Positions 1 to 8,566 of a stretch of 64,000 nucleotides of DNA are shown one piece after another. Under the pieces are notes generated by a model. The model worked only from the letters and a program-made list of their open reading frames with translations. It was not told the origin of the DNA and made no database searches. Origin of the DNA: Bradyrhizobium sp. CB1015 (GTDB lineage: Bacteria > Pseudomonadota > Alphaproteobacteria > Rhizobiales > Xanthobacteraceae); the NCBI RefSeq assembly GCF_025200925.1, contig NZ_CP104174.1, positions 6,634,001 to 6,698,000 of the forward strand, read 5' to 3'. How positions within the stretch are numbered: position 1 is the stretch's first letter; each line of letters opens with the position of its first letter. The position numbers and the translations under genes were made by a program.

Positions 1-1441
1 CGTCGCGGTGATCGCGCGCAACACCGGCGCGGCGATCAAGGGCCGCGACGCCTTGAAGCTGGTCTGGGATGACGGGCCCAACGGCAAATACGACTCGGTC
101 GCCTACCGCAAGGAGCTCGAGGAAGCCTCGCGCAAGCCGGGCCTCGTGCTGCGCAAGGAGGGTGATGCGGACGCTGCCTTGAAGAGCGCCGACAAGGTGA
201 TCGTCGGCGAGTACTACATTCCGCACCTCGCCCATGTCGCCATGGAGCCGCCGGTGGCGGTTGCCGACGTCAAGGGCGACAAGGCGGAGATCTGGGCGCC
301 GGTGCAGAGTCCCGGCGGCACCCGCGAGGACGTCGCCAAGACGCTCGGCATTCCCGAGGCCAACGTCACGGTCGACGTGACGCTGCTCGGCGGCGGGTTC
401 GGACGCAAGTCGAAATGCGACTTTGCGCTCGAAGCCGCGCTGCTCTCGAAAGAGCTCGGCGCGCCGGTGAAGGTGCAGTGGACGCGGGAGGACGACATCC
501 ACAACGGCTTCCTGCACACCGTCTCGGTCGAGCGGATCGAGGCCGGCCTCGACAAGAGCGGCAAGGTGATCGCCTGGCGCCACCGCAGCGTGGCTCCCAG
601 CATCGCCTCGACCTTTGCCGCCGGAACGGTGCATCAGGCGCCGTTCGAGATCGGCATGGGCCTTGTCGACATGCCGTTCGAGATCGCGAACATCTCTTGT
701 GAGAATCCGGAAGCGGCCGCGCACACCCGCATCGGCTGGTTCCGTTCGGTCTCGAACATCCCGCGCGCCTTTGCCGTCCAGTCGATGGTCGGCGAGATCG
801 CGCAGGCGACCGGCCGCGACCAGAAGGACATGCTGCTCGAGCTGATCGGCTCGCCTCGCATCGTCAAGCCCAACGTGAAGGACCTCTGGAATTACGGCGA
901 GCCCCAGGACAGCTACCCGATCGATACCGCGCGGCTGCGCAAGGTGGTCGAGCTGGTCGCCGAGAAGGGTGAATGGGGACGGAAGGTGCCTAAGGGCCAC
1001 GGTCTCGGCATCGCCGTGCACCGCAGCTTCGTCAGCTACATCGCGACCATCGTCGAGGTCGCCGTCGACGACAAGGGCAAGCTGACGGTGCCGCGGGTCG
1101 ACACCGCGATCGATTGCGGTACCTATGTCAACCCCGAGCGCATCGCTTCGCAGATCGAGGGCGCGGCGATCATGGGGCTGAGCCTTGCCAAATACGGCGA
1201 GATCACCTTCAAGGACGGCAAGGTGCAGCAGAAGAATTTTGACGACTTCCAGGTCGTCAGGATCGACGAATCGCCTGCGGTGACCAACGTCTATATTGTG
1301 CCGCCCGGACCCGACACGCCGCCGAGCGGCGTCGGCGAGCCCGGTGTTCCCCCGTTCGCGCCGGCCCTGATCAACGCGATCTTCGCGGCGACGGGAAAAC
1401 GCATCCGCTCGCTTCCGATCGGCAAGCAATTGGAGGCGTGA
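1..1441 (+). CDS. Molybdopterin-binding subunit of an aldehyde oxidase/xanthine dehydrogenase-type enzyme (IorB-like), 5' end missing
   Basis: This is the C-terminal part (about 480 residues) of a molybdenum hydroxylase large subunit of the isoquinoline 1-oxidoreductase beta type. The reading frame is open to the left window edge, so the start lies outside. Visible family motifs are GGGFGRK, near residue 126 of the visible part, where the molybdopterin cytosine dinucleotide is bound, and VGEPGVPP near the C-terminus, which carries the glutamate that acts as catalytic base in this family. These enzymes hydroxylate N-heterocycles or oxidise aldehydes and need a small [2Fe-2S] subunit, presumably encoded upstream. 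The substrate cannot be told from sequence. The family is secure; the exact enzyme is not. Confidence 0.85.
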   Translation, partial: VAVIARNTGAAIKGRDALKLVWDDGPNGKYDSVAYRKELEEASRKPGLVLRKEGDADAALKSADKVIVGEYYIPHLAHVAMEPPVAVADVKGDKAEIWAPVQSPGGTREDVAKTLGIPEANVTVDVTLLGGGFGRKSKCDFALEAALLSKELGAPVKVQWTREDDIHNGFLHTVSVERIEAGLDKSGKVIAWRHRSVAPSIASTFAAGTVHQAPFEIGMGLVDMPFEIANISCENPEAAAHTRIGWFRSVSNIPRAFAVQSMVGEIAQATGRDQKDMLLELIGSPRIVKPNVKDLWNYGEPQDSYPIDTARLRKVVELVAEKGEWGRKVPKGHGLGIAVHRSFVSYIATIVEVAVDDKGKLTVPRVDTAIDCGTYVNPERIASQIEGAAIMGLSLAKYGEITFKDGKVQQKNFDDFQVVRIDESPAVTNVYIVPPGPDTPPSGVGEPGVPPFAPALINAIFAATGKRIRSLPIGKQLEA

Positions 1442-1513
1442 AACGGAACCGAAGCGCGAGGCGGAACACAAGGCGCCTCGCGCCGTTTGCATCGATCTGA
1501 CAGGAGCAGATCG

Positions 1514-1771
1514 ATGACCAACATCTCAAAGGCGCTCGCAGTCTCGCTGTCGGGCGCCTTTCTTTTGGCTGCCGCGGGCGCACTCGCCCAGAGCAACACA
1601 ACGCCCCCGACCACAGCCACGCGCCCAACCGGGCCCGACCAGAATTCGCTGCCCAACGCCAACGCCCCGCCCGCCTCCACCACCCAGACCACCGGGCAGC
1701 ACAATCCCGATCCCAAGATTCGCGAGATGAACCAGAAGGAGAAGGACAAGGTCGAGCGCGAGGGGAAGTAG
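1514..1771 (+). CDS. Small secreted protein, unknown function
   Basis: This is an 85-residue protein. An AGGAG Shine-Dalgarno sequence (1502-1506) lies eight bases before this ATG and decides the start. Residues 1-26 form a classic Sec signal peptide with a hydrophobic core ([19 protein letters not shown]) ending in Ala-x-Ala before Gln. The mature part is Pro/Thr/Asn-rich and ends in a highly charged tail (residues Lys/Glu/Arg from about 68). No domain is recognised. It is predicted to be periplasmic or secreted. It follows the molybdenum hydroxylase gene by about 70 bp, but nothing links the two functionally. Confidence 0.7.
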   Translation: MTNISKALAVSLSGAFLLAAAGALAQSNTTPPTTATRPTGPDQNSLPNANAPPASTTQTTGQHNPDPKIREMNQKEKDKVEREGK

Positions 1772-1786
1772 CCCTTTCGCACCACT

Positions 1787-1875
1787 GTCGTCATGGCCGG
1801 GCTTGTCCCGGCCTTCCACGGCCTTGCCGCGGCGCGAAGAACGTGGATGCCCGGGACAAGCCCGGGCATGACGAG
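1787..1875. repeat. Intergenic palindromic repeat with 33-bp arms
   Basis: The left arm (1787-1819) and right arm (1843-1875) are near-perfect inverted copies separated by 23 bases. The core is CATGGCCGGGCTTGTCCCGG against CCGGGACAAGCCCGGGCATG. It sits between two convergent genes and would form a long RNA hairpin on either strand, so it may also end transcription. I recognise this as a repeat type common between genes in Bradyrhizobium and relatives; that is recall, not a search result. Confidence 0.75.
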
Positions 1876-1983
1876 GAGTACGTGGCGCGCTGACCAGGCC
1901 CACCGCAAAAATGCGGCGGACGTTGCCGTCCGCCGCATTCACCACCCCCCTGCTGCTCCGCTTCTATCGATCCGCCCGCGGAG

Positions 1984-3735
1984 CTATTTCTTCAGCGCGA
2001 AGACCCAGATGACGCCGCCCTGCGGCACGTTGGCTTCGATGCCGATGTTGTTGGTCACGAGCGCATCCTGGATGCGCTGTGCGTCGACGCCCCATCCCGA
2101 CTGGATCGCGATGTATTGCGTGCCGTCGATCTCGTAGGACACCGGCATGCCCATGATGCCGGAGTTGGTCTTCTGCTCCCACAACAGCTCGCCGGTCTTG
2201 GCATTGAAGGCGCGGAAGTTGCGGTCGTTGGTGCCGCCGACGAAGACGAGTTCGCCGGCAGTCGCCGTCACCGAACCGAACAGCTGCGATTTCGGGAAGT
2301 TGTGCTGCCAAACCTTCTTGCCGGTGGCGGGATCCCAGGCCTGAAGCTCGCCGAAATGATCGGCGCCGGGCTTCGCCTTGAGGCCGATATCCTCGGGCTT
2401 GGTGCCGAGCCAAAGCTCGCCAGGCTTGAGCGCGACCTTCTCGCCGGTGAACCCGCCGCAGAAATTCTCGTTGGCGGGCACGTAGACGAGGCCGGTCTTC
2501 TGGCTATAGGCCGCCGACGGCCAGTCCTTGCCGCCCCACAGCGACGGACAGAACTCCACGCGCTTGCCCATGACCGGCTTGTGCGCGGGGTCGACGATCG
2601 GCTTGCCGCTCTCGGGCTCGATGCCCTTCCAGACGTCGGTGGAGACGAACGGCCAGCCGGCGACGTAATTGATCTTGGTTGGCGTGCGCTCGAGCACCCA
2701 GAAGATCGCGTCGCGTCCCGGATGGACCAGGCTCTTGATGTTGCGGCCATCGCGTTGCAGGTCGATCAGCATCGGTGCGTCGACCTCGTCCCAATCCCAG
2801 GAATCGTTCTGGTGATATTGGTGATAGGTCTTGATCTTGCCGGTGTTGGGATCGAGCGCGAGCACCGATGACGTGTAGAGATTGTCGCCGGGATGCGAGT
2901 CGCCCGGCCACGGCGCGGCGTTGCCGACGCCCCAATAGATCGTCTTGGTCTCCTTGTCGTAATTGCCGGTCATCCAGGCCGAGCCGCCGCCGTTCTTCCA
3001 ATCGTCGCCCTGCCAGGTGTCGTGCCCGGGCTCGCCCTCGCCCGGAATGGTGAAGGTGCGCCACAGCTCCTTGCCATCCTTGGCGTCATAGGCGGCGACA
3101 TAGCCACGCACGCCGAACTCGCCGCCGGAGCCGCCGACGATGACCTTGCCGTCGACGATCAGCGGCATCAGGGTCATGTACTGGCCCTTCTTGTAGTCCT
3201 GCACCTTGGTGTCCCACACCACCTTGCCGGTCTTGGCATCGAGCGCGACGACGTGGTCGTCGGTGGTGGCGAGATAGAGCTTGTCTTCCCAGAGCCCGAC
3301 GCCGCGGCTGGTCGGATGCAGCTGGAACAGATCGTCGGGAAGCTGCCGCTTGTAGCGCCAATATTCGTCGCCGGTCTTCGCGTTCAGCGCGATCACCTGC
3401 CCCATCGGGGTTGCCACGAACATCACGCCGTTATTGACGATCGGCGGCGCCTCGTGGCCTTCGACGACGCCGGTGGCGAAGGTCCAGACCGGCGTGAGGT
3501 TCTTCACGTTGGAGGTGTTGATCTGGTCGAGCGGGCTGTAGCCGTGCCCGTCATAGGTGCGCCGATAGAGCATCCAATTGCTTGGCTCCGGATTTTCCAG
3601 CCGCTGCGATGTGACGGGCGAATAGTTCTCGATCGGGCCAGCCAGCGCGGCGGTCGAAACGAGGCAGGTGAAGGCGACGAAGCCGGACAGGTAGAATTGC
3701 TTCCTGGTCATGGAGATTTTCATGGACGTTCCCAT
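1984..3735 (-). CDS. PQQ-dependent alcohol dehydrogenase (methanol/ethanol family, quinoprotein)
   Basis: A 583-residue eight-bladed propeller quinoprotein that oxidises an alcohol in the periplasm and passes electrons to a cytochrome c. A signal peptide covers about residues 1-32 (KQFYLSGFVAFTCLVSTAALA). PQQ-binding repeats of the type AxxAKTGxxxW recur. By family comparison the metal ligands are Glu206 (SGGE) and Asn272 (GNAAPW), and the catalytic base is Asp314 in WDWDEVD. Asp316, two residues later, is the extra acid associated with lanthanide-dependent members. The vicinal Cys-Cys pair usual in MxaF/XoxF is not visible. An alternative start is Met5 at 3723, preceded by GGGA. No cytochrome partner gene is adjacent. 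Substrate unknown. Confidence 0.85.
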   Translation of the reverse strand: MGTSMKISMTRKQFYLSGFVAFTCLVSTAALAGPIENYSPVTSQRLENPEPSNWMLYRRTYDGHGYSPLDQINTSNVKNLTPVWTFATGVVEGHEAPPIVNNGVMFVATPMGQVIALNAKTGDEYWRYKRQLPDDLFQLHPTSRGVGLWEDKLYLATTDDHVVALDAKTGKVVWDTKVQDYKKGQYMTLMPLIVDGKVIVGGSGGEFGVRGYVAAYDAKDGKELWRTFTIPGEGEPGHDTWQGDDWKNGGGSAWMTGNYDKETKTIYWGVGNAAPWPGDSHPGDNLYTSSVLALDPNTGKIKTYHQYHQNDSWDWDEVDAPMLIDLQRDGRNIKSLVHPGRDAIFWVLERTPTKINYVAGWPFVSTDVWKGIEPESGKPIVDPAHKPVMGKRVEFCPSLWGGKDWPSAAYSQKTGLVYVPANENFCGGFTGEKVALKPGELWLGTKPEDIGLKAKPGADHFGELQAWDPATGKKVWQHNFPKSQLFGSVTATAGELVFVGGTNDRNFRAFNAKTGELLWEQKTNSGIMGMPVSYEIDGTQYIAIQSGWGVDAQRIQDALVTNNIGIEANVPQGGVIWVFALKK

Positions 3736-3841
3736 TTTTCATCCGCTTGAATTCTTGTTGTGAATTCTTGTCGTTCGTCCCGTCGTCCGCGCTTCGGCGG
3801 AGGCGGCCATTCGTGACGCGGGCCCAGCCCGCAACCGTCCA

Positions 3842-4495
3842 TCATCCTGGCTGCGCGCCACCTACCTTTCCGATGAAATTGCCGGCAACGCTGAGCGATC
3901 CGTCAGCCAGCGCCAATGGCAACGCCGCGAGCCGTCGCGGCGCCGGTCCGAACACGACCTGCGCGCCGGCGCGGGGATCGTATTCGGAATTGTGGCACAT
4001 GCACTTGAACACCTCCTTGTCGCCGACATCGCTCTTCACCCACGCGGTGACGGGACAGCCGGCATGCGAGCAGATCGCCGAATAAGCGATGATACCGTCC
4101 ACGGCCCGCGCGCGGGTCTTCTCGTCGAGGTCGGCGGGATCGAGCTTGATGATCAGGATCTCGTTGAGCCGTGAGGCGCTGCGCACCACCGCTGAGGTGG
4201 GGTCCTTCGGCCAGGCATGGACCGGCGGTCCGCCGACCTTGAGATCGGCCGCGGTGATGAGCTTTCCCTCCTGGTCACCTTCGGAGTAGACGAGAAGATC
4301 GCCTTTCTGCGGCCGCTCGTCCGAACCGGGCGGATCCTCACCTGCGCGGGCCTGGGCGGAGCAGCCGAGACACGCCGTCGTCGCGAGCGCACCGAGCAGC
4401 AGGGATCGCCGTGTCTGTTCGGCGCCCGCATCGGCGTCGGGTTCCGCAGCACTCTCGGTGGATGGGGAATTGGTGTCGAAGGATGCGCAAGCCAT
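3842..4495 (-). CDS. Rieske [2Fe-2S] protein with twin-arginine-type signal
   Basis: A protein of about 217 residues. The frame is open further upstream to 4591, but the ATG at 4495 gives a sensible N-terminus. Around residues 28-50 it has TRRSLLLGALATTACLG, a twin-arginine plus hydrophobic stretch suited to Tat export of a folded Fe-S protein. The two Rieske motifs are present as CSHAGC and CMCHNSEYDP, giving the Cys-His/Cys-His cluster ligands. It resembles the iron-sulphur subunit of bc1-type complexes, but no cytochrome b or c1 gene is near. It lies directly upstream of the PQQ dehydrogenase on the same strand (107-bp gap), so it may serve that enzyme's electron transfer; that link is inference. 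Confidence 0.8.
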   Translation of the reverse strand: MACASFDTNSPSTESAAEPDADAGAEQTRRSLLLGALATTACLGCSAQARAGEDPPGSDERPQKGDLLVYSEGDQEGKLITAADLKVGGPPVHAWPKDPTSAVVRSASRLNEILIIKLDPADLDEKTRARAVDGIIAYSAICSHAGCPVTAWVKSDVGDKEVFKCMCHNSEYDPRAGAQVVFGPAPRRLAALPLALADGSLSVAGNFIGKVGGAQPG

Positions 4496-4742
4496 GCCCG
4501 CTAGCAGGCACTGGAACTCTGCCGAAAACAAGGCGAAGACTTGGCACCGCAGTGCATCAATGTGGCTTTGCTCGCTTTGATTGAGCGACACTGAACGCGA
4601 TCAAGCGCGTTTTCGCGAATTCTACATCGCATTGCGCGAACGGCATGATGATTTTGCAGATCAGATCGATGCTGCAGGAATTGGTGCGACGCGCCATCAC
4701 GCGACGCAAGCTGCGCCCGTGCTCAGGCGGGCATTCTGTATT

Positions 4743-5207
4743 TCACGACCTGAGCACGTGACGCGGCGAAGCGATGCGGCCCGCAAGTGTTGCCGACGCC
4801 ATTTCAAAACTGTCGGCGATACGACGCGCCTTGTCGATGAACAGCGCAGCTGCCGCCGGCGGGCAAACCTCGCGCGCGGTCTGCTCGAACAGGTCGAGCC
4901 AGCGATCGAAATGGCCGCCGACCAGGCTCAGCGGCAGGTGTGCCCGCATCGGCGAGCCATGATAGCGACCGCTCATCAGCACGACCGACGACCAGAAATC
5001 CCTAAGCTTGGCGAGATGCTCGTCCCAGTTCTGCACGACGGCGAAGACGGGCCCCAACAGCGCGTCCTCGCGCACACGTCCGTAGAAGCGGGTGACGAGT
5101 TCCGCGATCATCTCCTCGGTGATCCCGGTGCGCTCGATCGCATCCTGGGTCAACAGGTTCCGCCGCGCGGCCGCAGCTTCCCGCTCGGCCTTCAGTCGAT
5201 CCGACAT
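4743..5207 (-). CDS. Group III truncated haemoglobin
   Basis: A 154-residue truncated globin. The ATG at 5207 is chosen because it gives the family N-terminus (MSDRLKAER) and has AAAGGA just upstream; the frame runs on to 5399 without family similarity. Conserved features are the FYGRVREDALLGPVF segment, the W-x-x-H-L-x-K-L-x-D-F-W-S-S stretch, and the likely proximal histidine in GGHFDRW. Small globins of this kind bind O2 or NO and are often linked to nitrosative stress or low-oxygen metabolism. Neighbours do not specify a role. The gene is convergent with nothing and sits alone between the Rieske gene and the hydroxybutyryl-CoA dehydrogenase gene, all on the minus strand. Confidence 0.85.
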   Translation of the reverse strand: MSDRLKAEREAAAARRNLLTQDAIERTGITEEMIAELVTRFYGRVREDALLGPVFAVVQNWDEHLAKLRDFWSSVVLMSGRYHGSPMRAHLPLSLVGGHFDRWLDLFEQTAREVCPPAAAALFIDKARRIADSFEMASATLAGRIASPRHVLRS

Positions 5208-5343
5208 GTCCTTTGCTATCCGTTCCGTTGTTCCCCGCAGGCTGCCCGTTCGACATTGTGGGGCCGATCGCGCGGCGTCTTTGTCGCAGCGCAAATTGCG
5301 GGATCTGGCGGCGGACACTCGGTGCCCGCCGTCAATGCCTTCG

Positions 5344-6195
5344 TCAGGCGGTGTAAGTGTAAAAGCCCTGCCCGGTCTTGCGGCCGAGATGGCCGGCATC
5401 CACCATTTCTTTCAGCAGCGGGGCTGGCCGATATTTAGGATCGTTGAAGCCCTTGTAAAAGACCTCCATCACCGAAAGCATGGTGTCGAGCCCGACGAGA
5501 TCGGCAAGGGCGAGCGGCCCGATCGGATGGTTGCAGCCGAGCTTCATGCCGGCATCGATCTCTTCCGCCGTCGCGATGCCCTCCTGGAGCGCGAAGATCG
5601 CCTCGTTGATCATCGGACACAGAATGCGGTTGACGGCGAAGCCCGGGCTGTTCTTGGCCGTGATTGCCACCTTGCCGACACGCTTGGCGAAATCCAGCGC
5701 CTTGGCATGGGTGTCGTCCGAGGTCTGCAGGCCGCGGATGAGCTCGAGCAGCGCCATCACCGGCACCGGGTTGAAGAAGTGCATGCCGATGAAGCGGTCC
5801 GGACGGTCGGTCGCGGCGGCGAGCTTGGTGATCGAGATCGAGGAGGTGTTGGTCGCGACCAGCGTGCGCGGCGACAGGGTGGCGCAGAGATCCTTCAGGA
5901 TCTTGACCTTGAGCTCCTCGTTCTCGGTGGCGGCCTCGATGACGAGGTCGCAATCCGACAGCTTCGCCCGGTCGGTGGTGCCGGTGATGCGCTTGAGCGT
6001 CGCCTCGCGGTCTGCCGCCGACATCTTCTCTTTCTTGACGAGCCGCTCGAGGCTTCCGCCGACGGTCGAGAGGCCGCGGCTGACCGCCGCATCGGAAATA
6101 TCGACCATCACGACCGAGAGGCCGGCGGCGGCGCAGACCTGCGCGATGCCGTTCCCCATGGTCCCTGCCCCGATGATGCCAACGGTCTGGATCAT
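5344..6195 (-). CDS. 3-hydroxybutyryl-CoA dehydrogenase
   Basis: This 283-residue protein has the usual length for the family that interconverts (S)-3-hydroxybutyryl-CoA and acetoacetyl-CoA with NAD(P). The Rossmann fold opens with [12 protein letters not shown] (residues 7-18). The catalytic histidine lies in the [10 protein letters not shown] segment, with [10 protein letters not shown] and the C-terminal helical domain ending [11 protein letters not shown] as family hallmarks. It is a single gene between the globin and a divergent permease. Likely roles are polyhydroxybutyrate or fatty-acid/aromatic acid metabolism in the cytoplasm. The assignment is secure; the symbol (hbd, paaH or fadB2 type) cannot be fixed from sequence. 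Confidence 0.92.
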   Translation of the reverse strand: MIQTVGIIGAGTMGNGIAQVCAAAGLSVVMVDISDAAVSRGLSTVGGSLERLVKKEKMSAADREATLKRITGTTDRAKLSDCDLVIEAATENEELKVKILKDLCATLSPRTLVATNTSSISITKLAAATDRPDRFIGMHFFNPVPVMALLELIRGLQTSDDTHAKALDFAKRVGKVAITAKNSPGFAVNRILCPMINEAIFALQEGIATAEEIDAGMKLGCNHPIGPLALADLVGLDTMLSVMEVFYKGFNDPKYRPAPLLKEMVDAGHLGRKTGQGFYTYTA

Positions 6196-6520
6196 TGCGT
6201 CACATCCTTCATCCTTGCGGGCGAGCCAGTCGCAGCCCGCTCCATTGTTCCTGCATCAGGGTCTAGCACCGCCATTGGGCTGGCGCGACCCGGTCCTGCT
6301 CATTAGCGCATCCGAGGCCGGAATAAAGCCGCCCGCGGGCGGCCAGGTGCCTCGACTATGGGTCCTTGGTCGCGTTTTCCGGCCATCCTGAGCCTTGCTC
6401 CAACGGCCCCGGTGGGGCTGCCCAACCGTTGGGGCCTGCCGCCGGTCTTGATTATGGCAGCGGCAGCAGCGAGAAGAGCGGCGCGGGGCTGCCGCGGAAC
6501 AGGAGCTTGCCCGAGACCGG
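6196..6520. other. Intergenic region between divergent genes
   Basis: The stretch separates the hydroxybutyryl-CoA dehydrogenase gene from the divergent permease gene, so it should carry both promoters, but no convincing sigma-70 boxes could be picked. It contains a perfect 16-base palindrome GCCGCCCGCGGGCGGC at 6328-6343 of unknown meaning. Short open frames here have no coding character. Confidence 0.5.
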
Positions 6521-7219
6521 ATGAACGATTTTGCACGATCCATCGGTGCCGCCTTTGCGCTGATCGGCGAGGCCGACACCGAGCTATTGGGCATCGTCGC
6601 CTTGTCGTTACGGGTCAGCCTGACCGCCAGCATCCTCGCGCTCCTGATCGGCGCCCCCTTTGGAGCCCTGCTTGCGATCACCCGCTTCCGGGGACGCCAG
6701 GTCATCGTCATTCTGACCAATGCGCTGCTCGGCCTTCCGCCGGTCGTGGTCGGGCTCGCCCTCTATCTCTTGCTGTCGCGGTCCGGCCCGTTCGGGGCGG
6801 CGGGCTTGTTGTTCACGCCGGGCGCCATGGTGATCGCGCAAACGCTGCTGGCGACTCCCATCGTGGTGGCGCTGGTGCACCGGCCGGCAAGCCTCTTGTG
6901 GGCGGAGTATGGCGACCTGGCGCGGATCGACGGGCTGTCGGCCCTGCGCAGCATGGCCCTGCTGTTCGCGCTCGGCCGGACCTCGCTGCTGACGGCCTTT
7001 CTCGCCGCGTTCGGGCGCGCCATTGCGGAAGTCGGCGCCATCATCATCGTCGGCGGCAACATCCGCGGCTTCACCCGCACGATGACGACGGCGATCGCGC
7101 TGGAAACTAGCAAAGGCGAGCTGCCGCTGGCGCTCGGACTCGGGCTGATCCTGCTCGCACTCAGCGTCGCGGTGTCGACCGTCGCCTTCGTCCTAGTGGG
7201 GCGCGTTGGGGAAAAATAG
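6521..7219 (+). CDS. tupB: Tungstate-type ABC transporter permease (TupB-like)
   Basis: A 232-residue inner-membrane permease with about five to six hydrophobic segments. The EAA-type cytoplasmic loop appears as residues EYGDLARIDGLSALRSM, and the conserved GRAIAEVGAIIIVGGNIRG segment is typical of the tungstate/molybdate permease branch. Its partner binding protein is on the opposite strand immediately downstream, and the two coding ends overlap by 27 bp (7193-7219). No ATPase (TupC) gene is found in the window, which is unusual because tupABC is normally one operon. Substrate assignment rests mainly on the TupA-like neighbour. Confidence 0.8.
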   Translation: MNDFARSIGAAFALIGEADTELLGIVALSLRVSLTASILALLIGAPFGALLAITRFRGRQVIVILTNALLGLPPVVVGLALYLLLSRSGPFGAAGLLFTPGAMVIAQTLLATPIVVALVHRPASLLWAEYGDLARIDGLSALRSMALLFALGRTSLLTAFLAAFGRAIAEVGAIIIVGGNIRGFTRTMTTAIALETSKGELPLALGLGLILLALSVAVSTVAFVLVGRVGEK

Positions 7220-8002
7220 CTGCTCGCCGCCGACCTTGTACCCGGCGATCGCTTGCTGCCCTTGCGGCGAAATCAGCCAGTCGATGAAGGCCTGCCCCTC
7301 CTTCGCCTTCACGTTCGGGTGCTTTTCAGGATTCACCAGCATGACGCCGTACTGGTTGAAGAGCCGCTTGTCACCCTCGGTCAGGACGGCGAGTTCGCCG
7401 CGGTTCTTGAACGACAGCCAGGTGCCGCGGTCCGACAGGAGGTAGGCGCTCGACGACGAAGCCATGTTCAGCGCCGGGCCCATGCCCTGGCCGATCTCCC
7501 GATACCAATTGTCCTTGCCGGCACTGGGGTCGACGCCGGCCTCCTTCCATAGCCTCAGCTCGGCTGCATGCGTGCCGGACTTGTCGCCGCGCGAGACGAA
7601 CGGCGCCTTCGCCGTCGCAATCTTGCGCAGCGCCTCGGCTACGTCCTTGCTGCCCGAGATCTGCGCCGGATCGCTCTTGGGGCCGACGATGACGAAGTCG
7701 TTGTACATGACGTCGAAGCGCTTCACGCCCTGCCCTTCGGACATGAATTTATCCTCGGCGGGCCTGTCATGGACGAACACCACGTCGGCATCGCCGCGCC
7801 GCCCGATGTCGAGCGCCTGGCCGGTGCCGACGGCGACGACCTGCACGCCGATGCCTTCGGCCTTCGAGAACAGCGGCAGCAGATGGCCGAACAGCCCCGA
7901 CTGTTCCGTCGAGGTGGTCGAAGCCACGGTGATGGTGCGATCCTGTGCGGATGCGATGCTGGACCAGAGCAGAACCGCTCCGATGGTGACAAGCTTCCTC
8001 AT
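7193..8002 (-). CDS. tupA: Tungstate-type ABC transporter periplasmic binding protein (TupA-like)
   Basis: A 269-residue secreted binding protein. The start at 8002 gives a clean signal peptide (MRKLVTIGAVLLWSSIASA). Family signatures include ASTTSTEQSGLFGHLLPLF, VAVGTGQALDIGRRGDADVVF, and MYNDFVIVGP, all characteristic of TupA, which captures tungstate (or molybdate) for import. The frame is open upstream to 8338, but that part is low-quality sequence containing an intergenic repeat. The gene faces its permease head-on with overlapping 3' ends, so the two cannot share a message. Tungstate or molybdate uptake fits the molybdoenzyme genes in the window. Confidence 0.85.
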   Translation of the reverse strand: MRKLVTIGAVLLWSSIASAQDRTITVASTTSTEQSGLFGHLLPLFSKAEGIGVQVVAVGTGQALDIGRRGDADVVFVHDRPAEDKFMSEGQGVKRFDVMYNDFVIVGPKSDPAQISGSKDVAEALRKIATAKAPFVSRGDKSGTHAAELRLWKEAGVDPSAGKDNWYREIGQGMGPALNMASSSSAYLLSDRGTWLSFKNRGELAVLTEGDKRLFNQYGVMLVNPEKHPNVKAKEGQAFIDWLISPQGQQAIAGYKVGGEQLFFPNAPH

Positions 8003-8150
8003 GCGACGTCCTCGGCCAGACAATGACGGTTCTGAATAGCGGCTCGCGGCGACGACGGAAACCCCAGCCTTGGATCGCAACGAGAGTTGGTGCGCGCGGT
8101 GCACCTCGTCTGGCAGAAAAAGCGTGCCGGCGCGGGCCAGGCGCGCCCGC

Positions 8151-8272
8151 AAAACAAAAAGTGAAAAAACAACCCCATGCACAGTAGCGATGGGGTTGAT
8201 ATCCTTGATGATTTTCGGTTTTGCCGAAAGCGCGCTTGCGGCGTCGGGCAAAGCAGGGGTATTATTGCATGA
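8151..8272. repeat. Dispersed intergenic repeat, copy A
   Basis: It shares two blocks with a second copy at 53572-53698: AAAACAACCCCATGCACAGTAG (here about 8167-8187) and CGTCGGGCAAAGCAGGGG (here from 8242). The blocks are about 55-65 bases apart in both copies and lie in the same orientation. The middle differs between copies. I recognise it as a recurrent Bradyrhizobium intergenic element. Annotation programs may call small proteins across it on the minus strand; the sequence between blocks is too divergent for a conserved protein. Confidence 0.65.
8161..8197 (-). terminator. Intrinsic terminator-like hairpin upstream of tupA
   Basis: On the minus strand an 8-bp perfect stem (AACCCCAT / ATGGGGTT, 8171-8178 with 8190-8197) and an 11-base loop are followed by GTTTTTT. 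It lies inside repeat copy A and about 160 bp before the tupA start, so it would stop minus-strand transcription arriving from upstream. The second copy of the repeat lacks the pairing arm. Confidence 0.55.
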
Positions 8273-8566
8273 TCGGCTACTGTGCGGGTTTCGTAACTCG
8301 GGCGGATGCGAGTGCTCTTTCGCCTTTTCCTGCAACATGCCGTCACAGGCATCCGATAGATTTGGCCTGGTTACTGCTCCATTAACTTAGACGACCTGAC
8401 GTTGCACCGGAAACACACTGCGCAGCTTTCCCAATGCGGGGCAATGATCTGCATTGACCGGTCACCGGCAGCCACATACCGTAACAACCACGATCCGCTG
8501 CCGATGATGTCTGGCGATCTGCCATCCGGGGGCACAGTAGCAAGAACAACGACAGGGCTGTGCACC

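Noticed and set aside
4560..4640. FNR/FixK-type box near the globin gene (TTGAT ... ATCAA)
   Set aside because: The half-sites are 18 bases apart, not the 4-6 needed for this class of operator.
8003..8401. Possible molybdenum/tungsten riboswitch upstream of tupA
   Set aside because: The only structured part is the simple hairpin in a repeat that also occurs at 53.6 kb, far from any metal transporter. No long conserved multi-helix leader was seen.
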